Assembly (NCBI RefSeq): GCF_030929605.1
Contig: NZ_JAVFVS010000002.1
Coordinates: 248,001-312,000 of the forward strand
Reading direction: 5' to 3'
Source of the DNA: Flavobacterium sp. LHD-80
Lineage (GTDB): Bacteria; Bacteroidota; Bacteroidia; Flavobacteriales; Flavobacteriaceae
Length of the DNA stretch: 64,000 nucleotides
Part shown: positions 23,818 to 32,915 of the stretch, one piece after another
Layout: each line of letters starts with the position of its first letter
Position numbering within the stretch: the first letter of the stretch is position 1
Program-made: the position numbers and the translations under genes
Notes under the pieces: generated by a model
What the model saw: the letters and a program-made list of their open reading frames with translations, nothing else
What the model was told of the DNA's origin: nothing
Databases searched by the model: none

Positions 23818-24463
23818 TTCAATTATAGATTTATTATTAAAAGGAACTTGGGAAACCATTGTAATGACATTTGTTTCTGGTTTTTTCGGATTTTTATTGG
23901 GACTTCCTACAGGAATTTTATTGTTCCTTACTCGTAAAAATCAAATTCTAGAACAGCCGGTTTTAAACAGAAGTTTATCGGTTTTGGTAAATATTTTTCG
24001 TTCTATTCCATTCATTATTTTAATAGTTTGGATGATTCCGTTTACGCGTGCGATTGTGGGAACTTCAATTGGAGTAAGTGCCGCTTTGGTTCCGTTAAGT
24101 ATTGGTGCAGCGCCATTTATTGCACGTTTGGTAGAAAACAGTCTTTTAAGTCTGCCTTCTGGATTAATTGAGGCAGCGAGAGCTCTGGGCGCAACGCCGT
24201 TTCAAATTGTATATAAAGTATTACTTCCAGAAGCTTTGCCTTCTTTAATAAATGCAGCTTCAATTACCTTAATTACACTTGTAGGTTATTCTGCAATGGG
24301 CGGAGCTGTTGGAGCTGGCGGACTAGGGCAAGTGGGTTATCAATACGGATATATTGGTTATGATGCCGTAACAATGAATTCGGTTTTGGCATTGCTTGTC
24401 ATTTTAGTATTCGTGATTCAGTTTGCGGGAGACCGATTATCAAAACGATTTGATCATAGATAA
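23810..24463 (+). CDS. metI: methionine ABC importer permease
   Basis: This 217-residue inner-membrane permease has five predicted transmembrane segments and the EAA motif that contacts MetN ([25 protein letters not shown], about 122-146). Length and motifs match MetI. Its start lies within the last codons of metN, so the two are coupled. It forms the channel for methionine handed over by MetQ. Confidence 0.96.
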   Translation: MSDSIIDLLLKGTWETIVMTFVSGFFGFLLGLPTGILLFLTRKNQILEQPVLNRSLSVLVNIFRSIPFIILIVWMIPFTRAIVGTSIGVSAALVPLSIGAAPFIARLVENSLLSLPSGLIEAARALGATPFQIVYKVLLPEALPSLINAASITLITLVGYSAMGGAVGAGGLGQVGYQYGYIGYDAVTMNSVLALLVILVFVIQFAGDRLSKRFDHR

Positions 24464-24507
24464 GCATCAATTAATAATTTATAATTAACAATTAATAATT
24501 AAAACAT

Positions 24508-25320
24508 ATGAAATTAAATATTTTAAAAACTGCTGGGGTTTTAGCTTTGGCACTTGTGTTATCAAATTGTGGGAAAAGCAAAAACAATGATCCACATTTT
24601 ATTAAAGTTGGAGTTGCTTCTGGACCAGAATTAAAAGTAGCTGAAGCAGCTAAAAAAGTAGCAAAAGAAAAATTCGGATTAGAAGTTGAATTGGTTTCTT
24701 TCAATGATTATGTTGTTCCTAACGAAGCTTTAAGTCAAGGAGATATTGATGCTAATGCTTTTCAGCATAAACCTTATTTAGACGAGCAATCGAAACAGCG
24801 TGGTTATAAATTGGCGATTATCGGAAAAACATTTGTTTACCCGATTGCAGCATATTCGAAAAAAATAAAAAATCTTTCGGAATTGAAAAACGAAAGCACT
24901 ATTATCATTCCGAATGACCCAACAAACGGGGGGCGTTCCTTATTGCTTTTGCAGAAAAATGGCTTGTTGAAATTGAAAGACGGCGTTGGTTTGCTTCCGA
25001 AAGTAACTGATATCATAAGTAATCCTAAAAACTTAAAAATATTAGAATTAGAAGCACCGCAATTGCCACGTGCTTTAGATGATGCAAATGTTTCAATCGC
25101 TATTATTAATAATACATTTGCTTCTGCAGCAGGATTGGTTCCTTCTCGTGATGCGTTATTTGTTGAAGATAAAGAATCACCTTATGTGAATTTGGTTGTG
25201 AGCCGTGAAGACAACAAAAACGACGAAAGAGTAAAACAGTTTTTACAAGCTTTTCAATCTCCTGAAGTTGAAAAAGCTGCGGAGCAAGAATTTAAAGGTG
25301 GCGCTGTAAAAGGCTGGTAA
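24508..25320 (+). CDS. metQ: methionine-binding lipoprotein
   Basis: This 270-residue NlpA/MetQ-family protein has a lipoprotein signal peptide with lipobox LSNC; C21 is the lipidated residue. The mature part has IKVGVASGPELKVAEAAKKV, the NDYVVPNEALSQGDIDANAFQHKPYLDEQ region and PNDPTNGGRSLLLLQ, all typical of MetQ. It captures methionine (possibly as D-form or oxidised forms) for MetNI. It follows metI after 44 bases filled with ATTAACAATTAATAATTAA and ends at a strong terminator. Confidence 0.96.
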   Translation: MKLNILKTAGVLALALVLSNCGKSKNNDPHFIKVGVASGPELKVAEAAKKVAKEKFGLEVELVSFNDYVVPNEALSQGDIDANAFQHKPYLDEQSKQRGYKLAIIGKTFVYPIAAYSKKIKNLSELKNESTIIIPNDPTNGGRSLLLLQKNGLLKLKDGVGLLPKVTDIISNPKNLKILELEAPQLPRALDDANVSIAIINNTFASAAGLVPSRDALFVEDKESPYVNLVVSREDNKNDERVKQFLQAFQSPEVEKAAEQEFKGGAVKGW

Positions 25321-25345
25321 TTTAAATCTTAAATCGATTTTAGAT

Positions 25346-25387
25346 AAAAAAAAGACAGTATCAATTTTGACACTGTCTTTTTTTTTT
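25346..25387. terminator. bidirectional terminator after metQ
   Basis: AAAGACAGT (25351-25359) and ACTGTCTTT (25372-25380) form the stem, extended by A and T tracts on both sides. It serves metQ on the plus strand and the convergent membrane protein gene on the minus strand. Confidence 0.9.
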
Positions 25388-25402
25388 GAATAATTTGAAA
25401 TC

Positions 25403-26587
25403 TTATTTAGCAGTTACTTGAAACCATGGAATTTCGAATTTTCCTTTCATTAAGTAAACATTCACTTCGTCATTTACTTGAGTATTTTCGTAAAAACTCT
25501 GATTAACAGTCACTCTTTCGCTTTCTTTTCGAGGTCCCCACGGAGTCAGATTTAAGTAATAGGTTTTGTTTTTGCCTGAGTTAATTCCTTTTTCTAAAAC
25601 GACTGCATTAAATAGTTCTGGTTTAGAATTGTCATAAACACAGTTTACGGTTGTATAAGAGCCATAAGCATAACTCAAGGCGAGAAGCACAATACCAAAT
25701 GCATTTAAGTAATCATACGCTTTTTCGTATTTGATATCTGAAACGCAGAATAATAAAATGGTGATGTAAATTATGGCAATTATGATCATTGGCACCCACA
25801 AATTTGAATAATCCAATATTTGAAAGTCTAATAAACTTCTTAAACATAATGCCAAAATAGACGCAAAGAGCCCCATAAAAATATTTGGATAAGCGGTATT
25901 CTTCTTTTCTCCAATTCTGATTAAACCTCTAAAATTCCTTAAAATGAAAAGGCAGATAATAGGAAATACGATACAAGGAACAATGGCATATTGATACGGT
26001 TTCGGAAAAAACAATAACCAGATTCCAGCAATTGCTCCAATTCCGTTTATAATTTTTGCAGTTTTACGAGCTTGAACGAGTTTTTGTTCTCTTTCAGTTT
26101 CATTCCATCCAAATTCTTGATTTTTTAGAATCTCTTTTTTCTCTTCGATTTCCTGAATTTTATCTAAATCAGGATAATCATTCTCTAAAAGCCATTCTTC
26201 TATTTCATCAGTTTTGCCAAAATAAGTACTGATTTTGATATTCTTTTTATTCTTGCTTTTGGGCTCGATTATAATAAACTTGTCATTTGTTCTGTATCCT
26301 TTGATTTCATGAAATAATAATTCTCTATTTGAAAGCGTGGTGACAGAATAAACTCTGTTTCGGTCAATTACAAATTTTCCTTTTATAATATCTAAAAGTG
26401 CAAATGTAAATACTGTAATCATTACAATCGAGAGCACAGCCATGAACCAATAGGCATCAGGCGCAATATCATTTTTTGTCGCAGGTATAAATGGCATTGC
26501 CAGCAGGAAAATAAAAAGTGCAATTAATAGCGGTGCACATATATAGATAATGATTCCCCATCCTTTAGCTATTTTGTATTCTTTCAT
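25403..26587 (-). CDS. hypothetical multi-pass membrane protein
   Basis: I do not recognise this 394-residue protein. It has two hydrophobic segments near the N-terminus (about 11-33 and 46-66). A soluble middle follows, including a PH-like stretch (VIDRNRVYSVTTLSNRELLF) and a charged coiled section (145-175). Then come about six hydrophobic segments (about 180-310) and a soluble C-terminal domain of about 80 residues containing NLTPWGPRKESERVTV. The overall plan resembles bacterial PH-domain membrane proteins. It is monocistronic, convergent with metQ. No function is proposed. Confidence 0.8.
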   Translation of the reverse strand: MKEYKIAKGWGIIIYICAPLLIALFIFLLAMPFIPATKNDIAPDAYWFMAVLSIVMITVFTFALLDIIKGKFVIDRNRVYSVTTLSNRELLFHEIKGYRTNDKFIIIEPKSKNKKNIKISTYFGKTDEIEEWLLENDYPDLDKIQEIEEKKEILKNQEFGWNETEREQKLVQARKTAKIINGIGAIAGIWLLFFPKPYQYAIVPCIVFPIICLFILRNFRGLIRIGEKKNTAYPNIFMGLFASILALCLRSLLDFQILDYSNLWVPMIIIAIIYITILLFCVSDIKYEKAYDYLNAFGIVLLALSYAYGSYTTVNCVYDNSKPELFNAVVLEKGINSGKNKTYYLNLTPWGPRKESERVTVNQSFYENTQVNDEVNVYLMKGKFEIPWFQVTAK

Positions 26588-27096
26588 TTTTAGCAGAAAA
26601 TTGATTATTAAAAATTTGAGACAAACAAATATATAAGAAGATTTGTTCGTTTTGATGCCTATAACTGCGTTTTTTGTATCAAAAACGAGTTTTTAGAAAT
26701 CAAAAAGAGTTCTGGTCAAGAAAATTGATGCAATTTTTTGGCCTTTATTTTTATGTAAAAAAGGGAAGAAGCAGGATTGAATTTTAACAATTGGTTTTCG
26801 TTTTTTAATCGAAAATCAGCGAATATCTTATGATTGTTAAAATCTAGATATAAAAAAATCCTTTTTATAAAAATGATTCATTTTAAGCTGTTCAAAAACA
26901 ATAGGTTTCATTTTATAATATGAAACAGACTTGCATCAAAATTATATCTTTTAAGCTTTAATGTGACTTAACTTTATGAAATATTAGAATGTATATGTTG
27001 TTGTAATATAGTTTTTTATGAAATATTTTAGTTTTTATCATTTTCTTTTGTTTGACCAAAAAAAACCTAATTTATCTAATTTATAAATTGTATAGT
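26588..27096. other. intergenic region with a 22-bp palindrome
   Basis: This divergent gap is very AT-rich. It contains GTTTCA-N10-TGAAAC at 26905-26926, one of four copies in the window (also 27644, 32765, 54778). The copy at 32765 is identical over all 22 positions. Apart from this I see no gene. Confidence 0.6.
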
Positions 27097-27348
27097 ATGT
27101 CTGTTCCCAAAGAATTATATAATTTAAAGTTTTCGGAGTATTTAGAATCCTTAAAGATTCTATATTCATTAGATGATAATTTTAAAACTATCTGTGATGA
27201 TTACTGTGCAAGTACTCTTAAAACAGAAAAGTACAAGATGAAATTTGAAAAGTATTTTCAGTACAAACTTGAAGCTGAAAATTTATCCAAAGAATTAGAA
27301 GAAGAAATTTTAATCTACTTGATCAGAAATGGTTGGGATAAGAAATAA
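27097..27348 (+). CDS. hypothetical small protein
   Basis: From ATG 27097 the protein has 83 residues (MSVPKELYNLKFSEYLESLK); the frame is open from a TTG at 27052 but the ATG fits better. It is rich in Lys, Glu, Leu and Tyr, predicted all-helical and soluble, with two Cys in ICDDYCAST. No known domain is recognised. It is flanked by a 22-bp palindrome upstream and a strong terminator downstream, so it is probably a separately regulated single gene. Its codon pattern looks like that of its neighbours. Confidence 0.6.
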   Translation: MSVPKELYNLKFSEYLESLKILYSLDDNFKTICDDYCASTLKTEKYKMKFEKYFQYKLEAENLSKELEEEILIYLIRNGWDKK

Positions 27349-27390
27349 AGAATTGTAGAAGTTTTTTAGTTTATTTAATTAGTAAGTTGT

Positions 27391-27428
27391 AAAATCTCAT
27401 TTCATTTGAAATGAGATTTTTTCGTTTT
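27391..27428 (+). terminator. intrinsic terminator
   Basis: AAAATCTCATTTC (27391-27403), loop ATTT and GAAATGAGATTTT (27408-27420) form a 13-bp stem followed by TTCGTTTTT. It ends the transcript of the small gene at 27097. Confidence 0.9.
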
Positions 27429-27643
27429 TGGCACTTTTTTCTGTTCCAAAGAAATAAAAAATCGAATCACATAAAACTTTTTTAGTCTTTTAAATTGAAG
27501 CCGTTTTTTGAGCTTTGAAAATCTAAACCTATGACGGTTTTAACGATTGTTTAAGGCTGTTTTTTGGAGAGATTGTTTTAAATGTCAGTATTTTCAGTGC
27601 TTTACAGGCTTGCTTTTCAATAAAAACCAACCATTTTTATGAT

Positions 27644-27665
27644 GTTGCAAATTATAAAATGAAAC
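27644..27665. promoter_or_regulatory. 22-bp palindrome, copy 2
   Basis: GTTGCA-N10-TGAAAC has one mismatch to the consensus GTTTCA-N10-TGAAAC. It lies 300 bases upstream of the short ORF at 27944 and about 515 upstream of aspA. Confidence 0.5.
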
Positions 27666-27784
27666 AAAAAAGCTGGACTTTTATATGAGTTTACTTCGTA
27701 AATTTATAATCGTTTAGCATAAAATTCTAGAAAATCAATTTTCCTTCTAAAATGACTATAATGTTTTACTACGATTAGTATTAA

Positions 27785-27884
27785 GCCAAATATTTATTTC
27801 TGCATTTAATTAAACGCCAATACATTTCTACACGCAGCGTTGCTTTCTGAATTTAAATGCCAATTTCTTTTAAATACACGCCAA
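27785..27884 (+). promoter_or_regulatory. cluster of four GCCAA half-sites upstream of aspA-ansB
   Basis: GCCAA starts at 27785, 27816, 27859 and 27880, at spacings of 31, 43 and 21 bp, close to 3, 4 and 2 helical turns. The last three read ACGCCAA or ATGCCAA in AT-rich flanks. Such in-phase direct repeats suggest binding sites for an activator. The rest of the 27429-28179 gap holds only the palindrome at 27644 and the short ORF at 27944. Confidence 0.4.
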
Positions 27885-27943
27885 ACTTTAGCCCCATAAT
27901 TTAGTTCATTACTTGTAACAAACAATTTTAAACTATAGCTATT

Positions 27944-28063
27944 ATGAAAAAAAAGTGTTTAAGTATGGTAAGGATAAGATATCCTGTCCTTCTAATTTGC
28001 TTTCTGACCATAAATCTCATACATGGTCGAGATGATGGAGTAAAAAAATATCAAAATCTATGA
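27944..28063 (+). CDS. short ORF upstream of aspA (39 codons), possible remnant
   Basis: ATG 27944 to TGA 28063 codes for 39 residues: MKKKCLSMVRIRYPVLLICF, a hydrophobic stretch to NLIHG, then a charged tail. It looks like a signal peptide followed by almost nothing. It may be a truncated gene start, a leader ORF for aspA (ATG at 28180), or chance. The upstream AAACTATAGCTATT ATG context looks like a real gene start. Confidence 0.3.
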   Translation: MKKKCLSMVRIRYPVLLICFLTINLIHGRDDGVKKYQNL

Positions 28064-28179
28064 TGAAAGAACAGATTATCGTACTTCATTGTAGTTAGAT
28101 AAGACTCTGAATCAAAAATTATTGTTTGTAAAAATAATCACTGATAGTTCTAGGAAGAAACCAACAAAAAATAGAAACC

Positions 28180-29628
28180 ATGTATAAAAAAATAAAATAC
28201 ATCCTACTGTGCAGTTTATGTATTACCTCTCTACAAGCGCAGACACGAACAGAAAAAGATCTTTTAGGCGAAAAACAAATTCCGAATAATGCCTATTACG
28301 GAGTTCAAACGGCCCGTGCACTTGAGAATTTCCAGATAAGTGGCATGACAACTCAATTTTATCCTGATTATGTTAGGGCTTTTGCAATGGTAAAATTAGC
28401 AGCAGCAAGAGCAAACGCAGATGTTGGCCGACTAAAAAAAGACCGACTCGCAGCGATCGAAAAAGCCTGTCAAGCGGTTATTGACGGAAAATACCACGAT
28501 CAGTTTTTGGTTGATTTGTATCAAGGTGGCGCAGGAACATCTGCAAATATGAACGTCAATGAAGTTTTGGCTAATATCGCTCTTGAAATGAGCGGTCATA
28601 AAAAAGGAGAATATCAATTTATTGAACCTCATGATGATTTAAATATGGGGCAATCTACAAATGATGTTTACCCAACAGCGATAAAAGTAGCATTATTGCT
28701 TCATAACGATAAACTTATCAAAGAAGCCGAATTGCTTTCGCAATCCTTTCACAAAAAAGGAGATGAATTCAAAGATATATTAAAAATGGGACGCACAGAA
28801 GGGCAGGATGCTGTACCAATGACAGTTGGGCAAGAGTTTCACGCCTTTGGAAATCAGCTTGATGCCGAAATCAATGCGTTGCGCAAAGTCGAAGTCTTTT
28901 TATGCGAACAAAATATGGGCGCAACAGCAATTGGTACAGGAATTACAGCCTCACCAGGTTATGCTGAAAAAGTAGCGACTCATTTGGCGAAAATTACAGG
29001 AAAACCTATTGTAATGAGCAAAGACCTTATAGCGGCAACTACAAGTCAACAGGGATTTGTAATGTATTCGTCAACGCTTAAAAGTATGGCTGTTGCAGTT
29101 GCAAAAATCAGCAGTGATCTTATTATTCTGGCTTCTGGGCCTCGTACAGGTATTTTTGAAATTAATTTGCCTGCGCTTCAGCCTGGATCTTCAATTATGC
29201 CAGGTAAAGTTAATCCCGTAATGCCAGAACTTATGGGCCAGCTTTGCTTTAAAGTAATAGGAAATGATTTAACCGTAACTATTGCGGCTCAATCTGGATT
29301 ATTGCAGTTAAATGCATATGAGCCAATTGAAGCAATTGCCATGATGGAATCGCAGGGATTGTTTTTTAAATCTTTTCCATTATTCAGAAAAAATTGCATT
29401 GACGGCATTACAGTAAACAAAGATATATTAAATCATTATATGGAAAGAAGCGTTGGTATTGTCACCGCTCTAAATCCAGTATTAGGATATGAAAAAACGA
29501 CAGAATTGGCTAAGGAAGCACTTGCAACAAACAAAGGAATCCTAGAGCTTATACGTGAAAAGAAACTGCTGACAGAAGATCAAATCAAAAAACTTCTGGA
29601 TCCTGCCAGCTTAACAGGTCAAAAATAA
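28180..29628 (+). CDS. aspA: aspartate ammonia-lyase with signal peptide
   Basis: This 482-residue fumarase/aspartase-superfamily enzyme has GAGTSANMNVNEVLAN (117-132), the substrate-binding GQSTNDVYPTA (157-167) and the signature GSSIMPGKVNP (336-346), whose first Ser is the catalytic base. It converts L-aspartate to fumarate and ammonia. It has a clear N-terminal signal peptide (MYKKIKYILLCSLCITSLQA), unlike the usual cytoplasmic AspA, so it should act in the periplasm. It is followed after 24 bases by a type II asparaginase that also has a signal peptide. Together they would turn asparagine into fumarate and two ammonia molecules outside the inner membrane. Confidence 0.93.
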   Translation: MYKKIKYILLCSLCITSLQAQTRTEKDLLGEKQIPNNAYYGVQTARALENFQISGMTTQFYPDYVRAFAMVKLAAARANADVGRLKKDRLAAIEKACQAVIDGKYHDQFLVDLYQGGAGTSANMNVNEVLANIALEMSGHKKGEYQFIEPHDDLNMGQSTNDVYPTAIKVALLLHNDKLIKEAELLSQSFHKKGDEFKDILKMGRTEGQDAVPMTVGQEFHAFGNQLDAEINALRKVEVFLCEQNMGATAIGTGITASPGYAEKVATHLAKITGKPIVMSKDLIAATTSQQGFVMYSSTLKSMAVAVAKISSDLIILASGPRTGIFEINLPALQPGSSIMPGKVNPVMPELMGQLCFKVIGNDLTVTIAAQSGLLQLNAYEPIEAIAMMESQGLFFKSFPLFRKNCIDGITVNKDILNHYMERSVGIVTALNPVLGYEKTTELAKEALATNKGILELIREKKLLTEDQIKKLLDPASLTGQK

Positions 29629-29652
29629 CTCTCAACATAAAAATCAATAATT

Positions 29653-30720
29653 ATGAAATTAAACTTATCATTTTCTAAGAAAATTCTTTTGTTGCTATTG
29701 TTATCGCTTAGCATCAGTATGTTTGGACAGGCAAAACCTAAAGTTCTTATATTGGCAACTGGAGGAACAATTGCCGGAGCAGCTAAAACCGGCGTACAAT
29801 CAGGATATACATCGGGTCAGGTTACTATTGATGCCATGGTAAATGCTGTTCCAGACGCATTAAAATTGGCAGATATTAAAGGAGAACAGGTTGCAAATGT
29901 TGGATCTCAAGACATGTCGTTTGAGATTATGCTAAAAGTAGCCAACAGAATTAATGAATTGGCATCCAGTAAAGATTACGATGGTTTTGTGATTACACAT
30001 GGAACTGACACTATGGAAGAAACAGCTTATTTTTTAAATCTTGTTGTAAAAACAGATAAACCTGTTGTACTCGTTGGATCAATGCGCCCTTCAACAGCAA
30101 TTAGTGCTGACGGACCTTTGAATTTATATAATGCAATCGCGGTAGCGGCTGACCCAAAAGCAAAAGGTCATGGTGTACTTTTAGTAATGAACGACTGGAT
30201 TCATTCGGCTCAGGCATTGACAAAAGTAAGCACTACAGCTGTTCAGACTTTTATGTCGCCTATACGCGGACTTATAGGAACAACTTCTTATGGAATAAAT
30301 GATTTTTACCATTATCCTGATCAGAAATATGGAAAAACTTCTGAATTTGATGTGAAAGGTGTTACAGCTTTTCCACGTGTTGATATTATTTATGCTGATG
30401 CTGATATGAAAGCCGATTTGATAGATGCATCAATTGAAAGAGGCGCTAAAGGAATTGTAATTGCCGGAGTTGGAAATGGAAATATGAATAAAGAATCGCT
30501 TGATGCTTGCGCAAGAGCCAGCAAAAAAGGAATTATCGTAGTAAGAAGTTCGCGCGTTGCAACAGGAATTGTGGGACGTAACGTTGAATGCAATGATGAT
30601 GAATTAGGGCTTATTGCATCGTATGGATTAAATCCGCAAAAGTCTAGAATCCTATTGACAGTGGCACTGCTTAAGCCTAGAAAATTGGACGAACTCCAAA
30701 AAATATTCTTAGAATATTAA
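29653..30720 (+). CDS. ansB: type II (periplasmic) L-asparaginase
   Basis: This 355-residue protein has a signal peptide ending near SISMFGQ. The two asparaginase signatures are present: ILATGGTIAG (33-42, with nucleophile T39) and THGTDTMEETAYF (115-127, with T118, D119). VLVGSMRPSTAISADGPLNLYNA follows, typical of type II enzymes. It hydrolyses L-asparagine (and weakly glutamine) to aspartate and ammonia in the periplasm. It is co-transcribed with the exported aspartate ammonia-lyase 24 bases upstream. A weak terminator hairpin follows at 30729. Confidence 0.95.
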   Translation: MKLNLSFSKKILLLLLLSLSISMFGQAKPKVLILATGGTIAGAAKTGVQSGYTSGQVTIDAMVNAVPDALKLADIKGEQVANVGSQDMSFEIMLKVANRINELASSKDYDGFVITHGTDTMEETAYFLNLVVKTDKPVVLVGSMRPSTAISADGPLNLYNAIAVAADPKAKGHGVLLVMNDWIHSAQALTKVSTTAVQTFMSPIRGLIGTTSYGINDFYHYPDQKYGKTSEFDVKGVTAFPRVDIIYADADMKADLIDASIERGAKGIVIAGVGNGNMNKESLDACARASKKGIIVVRSSRVATGIVGRNVECNDDELGLIASYGLNPQKSRILLTVALLKPRKLDELQKIFLEY

Positions 30721-30728
30721 GTTCTGAT

Positions 30729-30757
30729 TGAAACGAAAATTGGTTTCATATTTTTTA
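30729..30757 (+). terminator. probable terminator after ansB
   Basis: TGAAAC (30729-30734) and GTTTCA (30743-30748) form a 6-bp stem with an 8-base loop, followed by TATTTTTTA. Confidence 0.55.
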
Positions 30758-30840
30758 TAATTGGTTTAGTTAATGATGGCCGAATAGGTTTTATTATTTA
30801 TGGTTTAATAAAACCTATAAAGCTGTTTTAAAATATTTAT

Positions 30841-31578
30841 ATGCTGGATGCTTTTTTATTTGGGTTATTAGCAACATCTTCCTTAGTTCTGGGAGGTATA
30901 ATTGCTATTCGATTTAATTTAAGCAACAGCCTCATCGGAAAAATTATGGGATTTGGAGCGGGAACTTTGATTTCGGCCATTTCTTACGAATTAGTTTTCG
31001 AAGCCGTAAAACTAGGCAGAGGGAGCAATTATCCCACTTTTGGTTTTTTTAGTGGCGCCTTATTATTTTATGGGGCAGACCGACTTATTGGTCATTTTGG
31101 TGCTAAAAACAGGTTGAAAATCGGTGCAGCAAAAGAATCAAGTTTAATTGTTCCAATGGTTTTAGCGATCATACTTGACGGAATTCCAGAATCAATTATT
31201 ATCGGGCTAGGTTTTTTTAAACATCAAACAGGAAGTTTAGCGATGCTGGTTGCCGTTTTTATTTCAAATTTGCCCGAAGCAATTGCGGGATCATCTGGAA
31301 TGAAAAAAGGAAATTGGAGCAATAAAAAAATAATATTGCTCTGGGTATTTATTACGCTTTTGTGTGCTTTGGCTTCTTTGGCAGGCTATTCTGTTTTTGG
31401 AGATGCCTCAAACGAATGGCTTTCTTTTATTCAGGCTTTTGCAGGCGGTGCAATATTAATGATGCTTGCAAATTCAATGATTCCAGAGGCTTATGAACAC
31501 GGACATAAATCGGCGGGAGTTTATACCGTAATTGGATTTTTTGTTTCGGTTTGTGTGGTTGTTTACGAAAACATGTGA
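30841..31578 (+). CDS. ZIP-family metal transporter
   Basis: This 245-residue inner-membrane protein has about eight hydrophobic segments. The metal-path helices IV and V carry ILDGIPESIIIGLGF and FISNLPEAIAGSSGM, the ZIP-type D/N-x-x-PE motifs (many family members have HN/H at these positions). ZIP proteins bring zinc, iron or manganese into the cytoplasm. The gene stands alone, convergent with the barrel protein gene; no Fur or Zur site is evident upstream. The metal is not predictable. Confidence 0.88.
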   Translation: MLDAFLFGLLATSSLVLGGIIAIRFNLSNSLIGKIMGFGAGTLISAISYELVFEAVKLGRGSNYPTFGFFSGALLFYGADRLIGHFGAKNRLKIGAAKESSLIVPMVLAIILDGIPESIIIGLGFFKHQTGSLAMLVAVFISNLPEAIAGSSGMKKGNWSNKKIILLWVFITLLCALASLAGYSVFGDASNEWLSFIQAFAGGAILMMLANSMIPEAYEHGHKSAGVYTVIGFFVSVCVVVYENM

Positions 31579-31599
31579 TAAAAAAATTATTTGCAAGTT

Positions 31600-32673
31600 T
31601 TAAAAAGCTTCGCCAATTCTAAAATAAATTCCCCAATCGCCTTTTCCCACAGCACCGTCAAGACCAACGTTGAATTTTTCATTTTTAAAAGCTCTGTAAC
31701 GATAGCCAACGCCAGCTCCGGGATATAATTTCCAGTCAAAACTTGGCGTATCTGAACCATAAATAGTGGCTACGCCGGCAAAACCAACAACTCCCATTCT
31801 TTTATGAAAATTATATCTGTATTCGCCTTGTAAAGCCATAAGACCATCACCACGATATTTTCCTTCAGAATAACCTCTGATGTCATCATTGCCAATCGTT
31901 ACTTGTTGTTCAAATGCAATATCTCCTAATCCGAATTTGCCTGAAAAACGTGCCGCAAGAACATCAGTCTTATTACGCATCGGAAAATAAGTATTATACT
32001 CTGAGATAATTTTATTGGCATTGACATCATTGCCAAACCATTCAGGATAACTAATCCATCTTGCTCTTATTTTATTGCCCGTTGTAGGATAATAAACAGC
32101 ATCTCTGGTATCATAAAGCGCAATGACTTGCAAACCATTTGTGTGAGAAGTAGAGGCAGGCTGAATATCATCTTGATAAGTAGTGTCATAATGTGCGTAT
32201 GAATAACCAAGTCCGCCGTAGAAGGATTTGAATATTTTTCGAAGTCCGCTTACACTGATCAAATTTGTTTTGGTTCCGTAATCATAAAAATCACCAGAGT
32301 CAAAATCATCCATAAAAAATTGTGCGTTTTGATTTCCAGTCATGATAAAAAGCTGTGCGCGCCATTTGTCTTCATTAAAATGCCATTTATTGAAAGAACA
32401 TACAAAATAAGATTTGTTAGTAGTATAAATAGCAGAAATACCAGATAATGATTTTGGCGAAATTGTATCGGCTTTATTTGTTTTGTACATCATCATTGGG
32501 ATAGCACCAAACATAAAATCCATAGTCCTGTTGTAGCTGATGTAAGGCATGACGTTAAAATCAATATTCTTAGTGGGAGTCTTTGCTGTTGAAGTGCTGT
32601 CGGTTGATTTTGATTGTGCCAATGAACCAAAAGTAACCAAAAGCAACAGCGCATATATTGAATTTTTATACAT
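31600..32673 (-). CDS. Omp85/BamA-like outer-membrane barrel protein without POTRA domains
   Basis: This 357-residue protein has a signal peptide (MYKNSIYALLLLVTFGSLAQ), a short Ser/Thr-rich linker and a barrel of about 310 residues. The late part has TIGNDDIRGYSEGKYRG, which matches the conserved VRGY/F loop-6 motif of Omp85 proteins, then alternating strands to a C-terminal Phe (IYFRIGEAF). There is no room for POTRA domains. Such short forms occur as surface-antigen proteins in Bacteroidota, some attached to other exported enzymes. The function is unknown. It is divergent from the tolC operon; a 22-bp palindrome lies in the gap. Confidence 0.83.
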   Translation of the reverse strand: MYKNSIYALLLLVTFGSLAQSKSTDSTSTAKTPTKNIDFNVMPYISYNRTMDFMFGAIPMMMYKTNKADTISPKSLSGISAIYTTNKSYFVCSFNKWHFNEDKWRAQLFIMTGNQNAQFFMDDFDSGDFYDYGTKTNLISVSGLRKIFKSFYGGLGYSYAHYDTTYQDDIQPASTSHTNGLQVIALYDTRDAVYYPTTGNKIRARWISYPEWFGNDVNANKIISEYNTYFPMRNKTDVLAARFSGKFGLGDIAFEQQVTIGNDDIRGYSEGKYRGDGLMALQGEYRYNFHKRMGVVGFAGVATIYGSDTPSFDWKLYPGAGVGYRYRAFKNEKFNVGLDGAVGKGDWGIYFRIGEAF

Positions 32674-32764
32674 AGTAGATTGAGATAAAATTAGGAAAAA
32701 GCCTTGTTTATCATCTAAGTTAAAATGTATTTATTTTTTAAGACACTTCAATGCGGTTTAAAGT

Positions 32765-32786
32765 GTTTCATTTTATAATATGAAAC
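32765..32786. promoter_or_regulatory. 22-bp palindrome, copy 3
   Basis: GTTTCA-N10-TGAAAC, identical over all 22 bases to the copy at 26905. It lies in the 242-base gap between the Omp85-like gene (minus) and the tolC operon (plus), so it may control either or both. Confidence 0.55.
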
Positions 32787-32915
32787 AAGTTCGTCCAATT
32801 TTCTGATTAAGAATTCTTTACATTTATTTACTAAAAGTAGAATTTCCAAGTTTTAAATTTTCATTATTCAGACAAAAGCAATGTGCAGCTATAAAGTTTA
32901 AAAATTTAAAAGTCA

